From Bacillota bacterium (GTDB lineage Bacteria; Bacillota; Clostridia; Lachnospirales; Bianqueaceae), in assembly GCA_017441925.1 (NCBI GenBank), contig JAFRUE010000008.1, positions 62,001-126,000 on the forward strand: a stretch of DNA of 64,000 bases, in the 5' to 3' direction. The notes under the pieces were generated by a model. The model was not told where the DNA came from. It saw only the letters and a program-made list of their open reading frames with translations, and searched no databases. The position numbers and the translations under genes are program-made. Of the stretch, positions 18,245 to 25,650 are shown piece by piece. Each line of letters opens with the position of its first letter. The stretch's first letter is position 1.

Positions 18245-18671
18245 TTTCGCGGGGGCGATTCTTTGGAGACTGACAGGTCTTGAAGCAGCGGCAGCCAGGC
18301 AGAAATTCTCTTTTGGGCCCCGAGTTTCCGCTTGTGTTCGTTGCGGCGGTAAAAATTCGATTCATGCTGTTTTTTACCACCGGTTTACATGGATAGACCA
18401 CTGCTTTTGGGGCCGGAGTTCTGTTTTTTCGTTGTTTTTTCGCTGCTTCTGCGCTTGCCCGGCAGAATAATTCATTTAATTCACTGTCTTTTCAGCTTTT
18501 GGGTCGAAAAATGGCGGTAAATATAAGAATAATAGGCGCTTTTACCGCCGCTGCCGGGTACTGCGGCTGACAGGGACAGTTCCGGCACAGCACAGATGCA
18601 GCAAATATAAAAATGCGCGGCACAGACCGCGGCAGTACGGTTTTTACAATTACATATAGGGAGGGATCAGC
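18245..18671 (+). repeat. Gene-free region with repeated words and two matching hairpins
   Basis: No gene is visible. The stretch holds two hairpins with the same stem: CGGCGGTAAAAA (18344-18355) with its near-complement at 18371-18382, and GGCGGTAAA (18513-18521) with TTTACCGCC (18541-18549). It also holds three copies of a CTTTTGGG(G/C/T)C word (18310, 18404, 18496), the first two extending to 17 nt with two mismatches. The last 100 bp should contain the promoter of the next gene, but no convincing -35/-10 pair was found. Confidence 0.55.
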
Positions 18672-20111
18672 ATGCTGGTCAAATGGAACAGAGAGGAACT
18701 GAAGGACAAGATCTATGCCTGCTGGCAGGGCAAGAATATCGGCGGGACGCTGGGCACTCCGTACGAAGGCAAGACGGAGATCCAGGACATTCACGGATTT
18801 GCTTCACCCAAAGGTGAGCCGCTTCCGAATGACGATCTGGACCTGCAGCTCGTGTGGCTGCGGGCGATGCAGGAAATCGGCCCCAAGGCACTTGACGCCA
18901 ATACGCTCGGATGGTACTGGCTGAGGACGATTCCGCCGAACTGGAACGAGTACGGAATCGGCAAGAGCAATCTGCGGATGGGCATCCTGCCTCCGATGTG
19001 CGGAGAAGTGAAGAATGCCGGCTGGAAGACTTCTAACGGCGCGTGGATCCGATCGGAAATCTGGGCCTGCCTGGCGCCTGGCTTCCCGCAGATCGCGATG
19101 ACCTACGGTATCATGGACGCCTGCATCGATCACGGGATCTCGGAAGGAACGATTGCGGAGATGTTCACGGCGACGCTCGAGAGCGCAGCGTTTTTCTGCA
19201 AGGACGCGCGGAGCGCAATCGAAAAAGCGCTGACCTTTATCCCGCCGGTGAGCCGCGTAAGCCGCCTGGTCCGTCTGGTCATGGAGGAATATGATAAGGG
19301 CACTCCGTGGAAAAAGACACGGGAAAAAGTCCTCGAGGCCAATGATCTCGGATGGTTCCAGGCACCTGCCAACATTGCCTATACGGTGATCGGGCTGATG
19401 TACGGAGAAGGGGATTTCAAGAAATCCGTCTATACCGCGATCGATTGCGGAGATGATACGGACTGCACTGGAGCGACATGCGGAGCTGTCATGGGTATTC
19501 TCGACGGGACAAAAGCGATCCCTCAGGATCTTGCAGAGTATATTGGCGACAGGATCGTAACAGTCGCGATGGACCGGACTTTCGGCCGCACACCGGCGAC
19601 CTGCAAGGAGCTGACGGAGCAGGTCATCGACATGATGCCGGAGGTGCTGCACGCATACGGAGTGACCAGCGAGTGGACGGACGGCATGACGGAGATCAAT
19701 CTTGAAGCGGCGGAGAAGGTGCCCGGCAGAGAGCCTTATACGGTGGCTTTCCTGAACCGCAGTCCGTATTCCTACGATATCAGCCAGAACTGCCTGTCCG
19801 CTGTGGTCGAATATGCGACAGAACCTTTCATCCGTCCTCTGGCGGAGGCTAAAGTGGAAGTGACCTTCCGCAACGTGGACTCAGATCCGCACTGGGAATC
19901 CGTTGAAGTGGTCTTGCCGGACGGTTGGACCGCAGTATATCCGCATAATCAGTATCTGGAGCACCGCAGCGCGCAGACCAGCGTCTATTCGAAATGGAAG
20001 ATGACCGTAACTGCCGGCGAGAACGTCGGTCCGGTCAACCGCGGGATGATCGTCGTTACGTCGGAACACCGCCCGCTTCCGTTTGTTATTCCGCTTGTAT
20101 GGCTTGGATAA
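18672..20111 (+). CDS. ADP-ribosylglycohydrolase-family protein
   Basis: A 479-residue cytoplasmic protein starting at ATG 18672 (GGGAGGG upstream). Residues about 10-345 match the ADP-ribosyl-glycohydrolase (ADP-ribosyl-crotonyl-hydrolase-like, all-helical) fold: an N-terminal CWQGKNIGGTLGTPYEG, acidic NDDLDLQLVWLRAM, and the C-terminal metal motif CGDDTDCTGATCGAVMG. These acidic clusters bind the two Mg ions. The final 110 residues are a beta-rich extra domain not usual in the minimal family. The gene is 15 bp upstream of a large glycosidase gene, so this member may act on a sugar-linked substrate instead of ADP-ribosylated protein; that is inference. Confidence 0.85.
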   Translation: MLVKWNREELKDKIYACWQGKNIGGTLGTPYEGKTEIQDIHGFASPKGEPLPNDDLDLQLVWLRAMQEIGPKALDANTLGWYWLRTIPPNWNEYGIGKSNLRMGILPPMCGEVKNAGWKTSNGAWIRSEIWACLAPGFPQIAMTYGIMDACIDHGISEGTIAEMFTATLESAAFFCKDARSAIEKALTFIPPVSRVSRLVRLVMEEYDKGTPWKKTREKVLEANDLGWFQAPANIAYTVIGLMYGEGDFKKSVYTAIDCGDDTDCTGATCGAVMGILDGTKAIPQDLAEYIGDRIVTVAMDRTFGRTPATCKELTEQVIDMMPEVLHAYGVTSEWTDGMTEINLEAAEKVPGREPYTVAFLNRSPYSYDISQNCLSAVVEYATEPFIRPLAEAKVEVTFRNVDSDPHWESVEVVLPDGWTAVYPHNQYLEHRSAQTSVYSKWKMTVTAGENVGPVNRGMIVVTSEHRPLPFVIPLVWLG

Positions 20112-20126
20112 AAAGGAGAAGACATC

Positions 20127-23100
20127 ATGAACAAGAATTTTGACAAAGTTTTCCGCAATCCGGATTCTTCGTACCGCGGCGCGCCGTTCTGGGCGTGGAA
20201 CTGCAAATTGGACGCGGAGACGATGGCTCATCAGGTCGAATACTTCAAGGAGATGGGGCTCGGTGGATTCCACATGCATCCGCGGACTGGCCTGGATACA
20301 CCGTATCTGAGCAAAGAATATATGAAGGTCATCAAGGCCTGTGTTGAGAAGGCCCACAAAGAGAAGATGCTTGCCTGGCTGTACGATGAGGACCGCTGGC
20401 CGTCGGGAGCTGCCGGAGGACTGGTGACGAAAGATCCGAAGTACCGTGCAAGGTATCTGGTCTTTACGCCGGTAAAACAGACAGGACCGTTGCCGCGGAC
20501 CAAGCGGTTCGGATCGAGCATGGGTTATCTGCAGCAGCAGGGGAACGGCAAATATCTAGCGAGCTATGAGGTGGAGATCCGTGACGGGGTTCTTGCCGGA
20601 TATCGCCGCCTTGACGGAGAAGATACGCTTCCTGATAACTCCGCTGACGGAGATAAATCCGTCTGGTATCTGTACGAAGAAATCATGCCGGACAGCGGAT
20701 GGTTCAATGACCAGGCGTATCTGGATACACTCAATCCCAAAGCCGTGCAGCGCTTCATAGAAGTGACGCACGAAGCTTATTATAAAGAGGTTGGTGACGA
20801 GTTCGGCAAGACGGTGCCGGCGATTTTCACCGATGAACCGCAGTTCGCGCATAAGACTACGCTCGGCTTTGCGGAGGAGAAGAAAGACTGTCAGCTGCCG
20901 TATACGGATGATTTTGACGAGACATACAGAAAACAGTACGGAGCGGAATTCCTGGACACCGTGCCGGAGATCTTCTGGGAGCTGCCGGACGGGGCTGTCT
21001 CCGTCAGCCGCTACCGTTATCATGATCACATCGCGGAGCGTTTTGCCAGCGCATTTGCGGATACGATCGGCAAGTGGTGTGAGCAGCATGGCCTGATGCT
21101 GACCGGACATATGATGTCAGAACCGACTCTGACCTCACAGACGGCGGCACTTGGCGAAGCGATGCGCTCCTACCGTTCCTTCGGACAGCCCGGTATCGAC
21201 ATGCTTTGCGATAGGAGGGAGTATTCGACGGCGAAACAGGCTCAGAGCGCAGTGCATCAGTACGGTCGGAAGGGTATGACCAGTGAGTTGTACGGCGTTA
21301 CCGGCTGGGATTATGATTTCCGCGGACATAAGCTGCAGGGCGACTGGCAGGCGGCGCTCGGCGTGACGCTGCGCGTGCAGCATCTATCCTGGGCGAGCAT
21401 GGCCGGAGAAGCCAAGCGTGACTATCCGGCGTCGATCTTCTTCCAGTCACCGTGGTACAAGGAATATCCGTATATCGAGGACCATTTTGCCCGAGTTAAT
21501 ACGGCGCTGATGAGCGGCAAACCGGACGTGCGGATCGGTGTGATCCATCCGGTCGAGAGCATGTGGCTTGCGTGGGGGCCGCAGGAGCAGACCGCGGCAG
21601 CCAAGGCACAGCTCGAAGAGCATTTCCGGGATACGATCGACTGGCTGCTGCGCGGTCAGCTGGACTTCGACTTTGTCGCGGAATCGCTGCTGCCGGCACA
21701 GGATCCGGTGCAGAAAGGCCGCAGATTCCATGTCGGAGAAATGGCCTATGATGCGGTCGTGGTGCCTGGCAACGTAACGCTCCGCTCGACAACGCTTGAG
21801 AAACTTGAGGCATTCCGCAGAGCCGGCGGTCAGCTGATCTTTATGGGAGATCCGGCACGTTATGTGGACGCAATTCCGTCAGACCGTGCACAGAAGCTCG
21901 CGAAGAAATCCGTCCGGATCGCGTTCAGCCGGACGGAGCTGCTCGCGGCACTGGAGAATGTCCGCAACGTCTCGGTATTCCGCGCAGACGGAAGCCGTGC
22001 TGGGGAGTATTTGTATCAGATGCGTGTTGAGCGAGACGGAAAATGGCTCTTCCTGGCGCAGGCGGATCAGGAGAAGAACCGGGATGTACCGAACAGACAG
22101 AATGTTGTAATCGAGATTCCGGGAGTCTGGAATGTGGAGATATATAATACGCTTGACGGAGGACAATATCCGGCCAAGACGGAGATAAAGGACGGCAGCA
22201 CGCGGATCCGCTATACGCTTTATGATCATGACAGTCTGCTGCTCCGTCTGACTCCGGCGCCGAAAACGATCGATATACCGGCGCGCGGAGATAATAACTC
22301 CGTCAAAGATTGTATCCGGGTGCAGCGTCCCTGGGGCAAGGTTCCGGTAACGTTGTCAGAGCCGAATACACTGCTTCTCGATATGGCGGAGTATTCGCTT
22401 GACGGAGAAGAATGGGCAGAGCCGGAAGAAATCCTCCGCATAGACAATATTCTACGTGAGAGACTCAGCTGGCCGCTTAAGGTGGAAGCCTTTGCGCAGC
22501 CGTGGACACGTAAGAAAGAAAAGGCGGAGCACACGCTGGCGCTCCGTTATACGATCGACAGCGCACTGGATATCCGCAATGTGAAGCTGGCGACCGAGCA
22601 TCCGGAGGATCTGACGATTTCCTGGAATGGCGTGGAGATCGATACAAAAGCGGATGGCTGGTATGTGGATCCTGCGATCTGTACGATTCCGATCGGGGAT
22701 GTCCAAGAGGGACAGAACACACTGATCATCGAAATGCCCTATAAGGTCGAGACAAACGTCGAGTGGTCTTATCTGCTGGGTGATTTCGGTGTGGAGGTAC
22801 ACGGTGATCATTCAAGGATCACGGAACCGGTCCGCAGCCTGTATTTCGGCGATTGGACCGTGCAGGGACTGCCCTTCTACGGCGGGAATGTGACCTATCA
22901 TTTCGAAGTGGAAGGCAATGGCGGCGAATGCCTGCTGGAAGCCAGCAAATACCGGAATCCACTTCTTAAAGTCCGCGTTGACGGAGAAGAGAAGGGCGTG
23001 CTCGCTTATGCGCCGTACCGGATCTCGCTTGGCCGGCTTGACGGAGTTCACAAAGTTGAGCTGACGGCTTTCGGCAACCGTGTCAACAGCTTCGGCCCAG

Positions 23101-23240
23101 TGCACCTTTGCGACGAGAAAGAAGCCTGGTGCGGTCCGATGGCCTGGCGCAGCGAAGGAACCCGCTTCTGCTATGAATATCAGCTGAAGCGGACAGGCAT
23201 ACTGTCCGCACCGGTACTGCTGCTGGAGAAGGAAGAGTGA
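20127..23240 (+). CDS. Large GH106-like glycoside hydrolase
   Basis: A 1037-residue protein without a signal peptide, starting at ATG 20127 after AAAGGAG. The first 60 residues contain the clan hallmarks PFWAWNCKLD, GLGGFHMHPRTGLDTPYLS, and then LAWLYDEDRWPSGAAGG, which are shared with alpha-L-rhamnosidase family GH106 and related clostridial glycosidases; AIFTDEPQF is a probable acidic active-site strand. The C-terminal 300 residues are beta-sandwich domains (GNVTYHFEVEGNGGECLLE). It probably removes a terminal sugar, possibly rhamnose, from oligosaccharides inside the cell. Family is fairly sure, sugar specificity is not. It forms an operon with the ADP-ribosylglycohydrolase-like gene. Confidence 0.82.
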   Translation: MNKNFDKVFRNPDSSYRGAPFWAWNCKLDAETMAHQVEYFKEMGLGGFHMHPRTGLDTPYLSKEYMKVIKACVEKAHKEKMLAWLYDEDRWPSGAAGGLVTKDPKYRARYLVFTPVKQTGPLPRTKRFGSSMGYLQQQGNGKYLASYEVEIRDGVLAGYRRLDGEDTLPDNSADGDKSVWYLYEEIMPDSGWFNDQAYLDTLNPKAVQRFIEVTHEAYYKEVGDEFGKTVPAIFTDEPQFAHKTTLGFAEEKKDCQLPYTDDFDETYRKQYGAEFLDTVPEIFWELPDGAVSVSRYRYHDHIAERFASAFADTIGKWCEQHGLMLTGHMMSEPTLTSQTAALGEAMRSYRSFGQPGIDMLCDRREYSTAKQAQSAVHQYGRKGMTSELYGVTGWDYDFRGHKLQGDWQAALGVTLRVQHLSWASMAGEAKRDYPASIFFQSPWYKEYPYIEDHFARVNTALMSGKPDVRIGVIHPVESMWLAWGPQEQTAAAKAQLEEHFRDTIDWLLRGQLDFDFVAESLLPAQDPVQKGRRFHVGEMAYDAVVVPGNVTLRSTTLEKLEAFRRAGGQLIFMGDPARYVDAIPSDRAQKLAKKSVRIAFSRTELLAALENVRNVSVFRADGSRAGEYLYQMRVERDGKWLFLAQADQEKNRDVPNRQNVVIEIPGVWNVEIYNTLDGGQYPAKTEIKDGSTRIRYTLYDHDSLLLRLTPAPKTIDIPARGDNNSVKDCIRVQRPWGKVPVTLSEPNTLLLDMAEYSLDGEEWAEPEEILRIDNILRERLSWPLKVEAFAQPWTRKKEKAEHTLALRYTIDSALDIRNVKLATEHPEDLTISWNGVEIDTKADGWYVDPAICTIPIGDVQEGQNTLIIEMPYKVETNVEWSYLLGDFGVEVHGDHSRITEPVRSLYFGDWTVQGLPFYGGNVTYHFEVEGNGGECLLEASKYRNPLLKVRVDGEEKGVLAYAPYRISLGRLDGVHKVELTAFGNRVNSFGPVHLCDEKEAWCGPMAWRSEGTRFCYEYQLKRTGILSAPVLLLEKEE

Positions 23241-23540
23241 GCACGTTCTAGCCGATCAGATCCTATAAGATTCCTGGCAGAAAAATCGGTCAATTCAAAC
23301 CGAATTTCTGCTTTGGCAGAAAATCATGTCATTTTCGGCTGTTTTTCTGTTTTGGGTGCTGTCTCGTGCAGAATTCTCTGTCTGTTTGACCAGCTTTTCT
23401 GCTTTTCCCATTGCAGGAGAACTTTGAAAGCAGAGAAATAGGCCATTATCACATCCTTTTCTGCTTTTATGAAAAGATTATAGGGCCTCCGGCAGAAAAA
23501 CAGACTTAAAGCCATGCTTTTTCTGCCGGAGGCTCTGTTT
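23241..23540 (+). repeat. Gene-free region with a GCAGAAA/TTTCTGC hairpin array
   Basis: No gene is visible. Within 260 bp the word GCAGAAA occurs at 23277, 23316 and 23491 and its complement TTTCTGC at 23305, 23396, 23458 and 23520. They build at least two good hairpins: GCAGAAAAATCGGT (23277-23290) with 23299-23311, just after the glycosidase gene, and a perfect 16-bp stem at 23485-23500/23518-23533. The first may end the glycosidase transcript. The re-use of one word is not explained by simple termination. Confidence 0.6.
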
Positions 23541-24029
23541 GCAGACCGAAAATGAGGGAAAGCGCTCTGTGATCGCATGCTGAAACAGGCCGATGAGGAT
23601 ATATTGATAGGAAAGAGCTCCTCATTCCGTAGGCGCTGTCTTCAGTAAGGGTACTACAATTTCCAAAGCATAAACACCGTTGCATGTGTCCGTATACAAT
23701 CTTCCACGATATGAGCGGAGTGCGGAGCGAACCAGAACATGACCGTATTTATACCTTGGACGGTCGTGCTCTGGTTCGTTTTTTGTTCTGCAAGAAACAA
23801 AGCAATTCATGCCGTTCATGCCAGAATCAAAGCCTTTCGTGCCAAAAAGAAGGATTAAGCTCCAACATGCGGTATAATATAAATAATGGAGTTTTTTCTT
23901 TTTACATCCGAATGCAAAGAACCTTTGCGTGACTTTTTCGGGATGATTCCGTATAGTGAAGATGTAAGGCATCTAGCCGCGACGCGTTTTGCGGCAGGTC
24001 ATTTTACGGAAAGGGCAAGGGTGACGCGA
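23541..24029 (+). other. Gene-free stretch containing an isolated terminator
   Basis: No convincing coding region is seen on either strand. It contains a strong terminator at 23728-23784, a short run of TTCATGCC words (23808-23823), and a TATAAT box (23873-23878) without a clear -35 that may serve the following regulator gene. Confidence 0.5.
23728..23784 (+). terminator. Strong intrinsic terminator with no gene upstream
   Basis: Arms 23728-23746 and 23760-23778 pair at 18 of 19 positions around a 13-nt loop and are followed by TTTTTT. The nearest upstream plus-strand gene ends 488 bp away and has its own hairpins, so this terminator may belong to an untranslated RNA. Confidence 0.75.
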
Positions 24030-24707
24030 ATGAATGACGTAGCGAAGAATATCCGAAAAATCCGATTCGCAGCCGGCATGACGCAGGAAGAGCTGGCGGA
24101 GAAGATGTTTGTTACAAGGCAGACGATCAGCAACTGGGAGAACGGGAAGAGCCAGCCGGACGTTGAAACACTGACTAAGCTGGCGGAGCTTTTTCGTATA
24201 GAAGTGACAGAACTGATCTACGGCAAGAGAAACTCATATCGGAGTTTTCAGAAAAAATACATCATAGCAGCGGCTTCCGCTCTTTGTGTTGTTCTGGCGT
24301 GGATCATCTGGGAGCAGACCTGGTATCGGCCACTGACGCAGGGACATACAGCAGGCTTTGCGAATGTTTTCCTGCTGGGGATTTTATATTTTATCGTAAA
24401 ACCGCTCGGTTTCATGGCGCTTGGCGTGTTTTTCCTGTCCATTCTGTCCTTCGGAATCGATACCAGGCTGGAAAGGCGTACCCGGATCCTAATCCTGATC
24501 GTTGGAATCATACTGGCAGTTCTGTCACTCTGGATAGCCATCGAACTGATTCTGGTGTTCTTAGCGCCGCAGGTGCTTCCGGGGTTTATTGTTTATTCCT
24601 GGGTCTATCGCTCGGCGTTCCTAAAGCAGGTCTTCTTGTGCGGAATACCGTTTATCGCCGGATGTATGCTGTTTCTGGGCTTTAACAAGAGAGGCGGCAG
24701 ACAATGA
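24030..24707 (+). CDS. Membrane-bound XRE-family regulator
   Basis: A 225-residue protein starting at ATG 24030 (GGAAAGGGCAAGG upstream); the longer open frame lacks a binding site. Residues 7-60 are a Cro/C1-type helix-turn-helix with MTQEELAEKMFVTRQTISNWE and SQPDVETLTKLAELF. From residue 76 on there are about four to five hydrophobic segments, so the DNA-binding domain is tethered to the membrane. The following lipoprotein gene overlaps its stop (ATGA), suggesting the regulator senses or controls that lipoprotein or envelope state. Target promoters are not evident. Confidence 0.85.
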   Translation: MNDVAKNIRKIRFAAGMTQEELAEKMFVTRQTISNWENGKSQPDVETLTKLAELFRIEVTELIYGKRNSYRSFQKKYIIAAASALCVVLAWIIWEQTWYRPLTQGHTAGFANVFLLGILYFIVKPLGFMALGVFFLSILSFGIDTRLERRTRILILIVGIILAVLSLWIAIELILVFLAPQVLPGFIVYSWVYRSAFLKQVFLCGIPFIAGCMLFLGFNKRGGRQ

Positions 24708-25492
24708 GGAGACGAATTACGGCCATTCTGTATGCGGCTTTATTGGCTGTTCTGTCCTGCGTTACGGGGTGCGTACAGGGCGCGGAAACGGAGCCGGAGT
24801 GGACGGATCCGTTTTATTTGGACGATGAAGACGCGAAGTATGTTTCGGTTTCTTTTTATCTTCCCGATTCTTACGGGAAGCGAAATGTAGACTGGGAAGT
24901 TGTGCGGCTGCCGCAGTTTTATCTTGACCCGCTGAGAGAAAAGACTACGCCTAGGGAGATGAGCTCTGATCATTCTTTTACGATAAAGCTGTCCACAGAA
25001 GCCAGAGATTTGTATATTATTCCGCCCGGGATTGCGCGGATAGAGGAGATAGAAGAGCAGCTTATCAGCATGGACCAGGACGCGCCGATCGAGACGGAGC
25101 TTTTTACGGTGGAGGCTGTATATATCCCGGAGCTGATCGGCGGAGAACCCTTGAAAAACGTGAAGCTTGAGGAGAAGGGCGTGGTGGTCTGCGCCAGGCT
25201 TTTTTCCGCGGCGGAGCAGTACCCGTATGCGATGTCTTTGCAATATGACGGGAAAAGCTATCCGCGGCGGAGTGTTTACACAGAGACTTTGGATGTCGTG
25301 GAACCATCTATTCAATACCGGAGATTTGATTGGGTGCTCCCGGATCTGTATACCGCCGCGATGGCAGTCAAATACGGGACGCTGAGCTATAAGAAGCTGT
25401 GGTCGGTCGAAACAGCCGAGGATGTAGTGTTTGTATGCGATGATGAGACGGTGAAGATACATCTGCTGGGCGCGGCATACGAGTCGGACTGA
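24704..25492 (+). CDS. Lipoprotein of unknown function
   Basis: A 262-residue protein whose first 23 residues are a lipoprotein signal (MRRRITAILYAALLAVLSC then lipobox VTGC). The rest is acidic and probably extracellular, with no family I recognise. Its ATG overlaps the stop of the membrane regulator by 4 bp, so the two are translated together and probably act in one pathway. Confidence 0.72.
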   Translation: MRRRITAILYAALLAVLSCVTGCVQGAETEPEWTDPFYLDDEDAKYVSVSFYLPDSYGKRNVDWEVVRLPQFYLDPLREKTTPREMSSDHSFTIKLSTEARDLYIIPPGIARIEEIEEQLISMDQDAPIETELFTVEAVYIPELIGGEPLKNVKLEEKGVVVCARLFSAAEQYPYAMSLQYDGKSYPRRSVYTETLDVVEPSIQYRRFDWVLPDLYTAAMAVKYGTLSYKKLWSVETAEDVVFVCDDETVKIHLLGAAYESD

Positions 25493-25650
25493 GATATGCA
25501 CAGAGGTCTTGATCTGAGTTTTTTAAGATTTTCAGGAACTGCCTGAGATTTCTGGCATCTTTTTGCGAGTATAAAAGTATCAGGGTATGGAGTGTATTAT
25601 GATGATAGAAGGTGTTTTTGCTATACCTTTGTCGCAGGGAGGTGTTTTAG

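Noticed and set aside
23324-23972. Several 80-116 codon frames in the glycosidase-regulator spacer
   Set aside because: They overlap the hairpin array and the orphan terminator, lack ribosome binding sites and have no protein-like composition.
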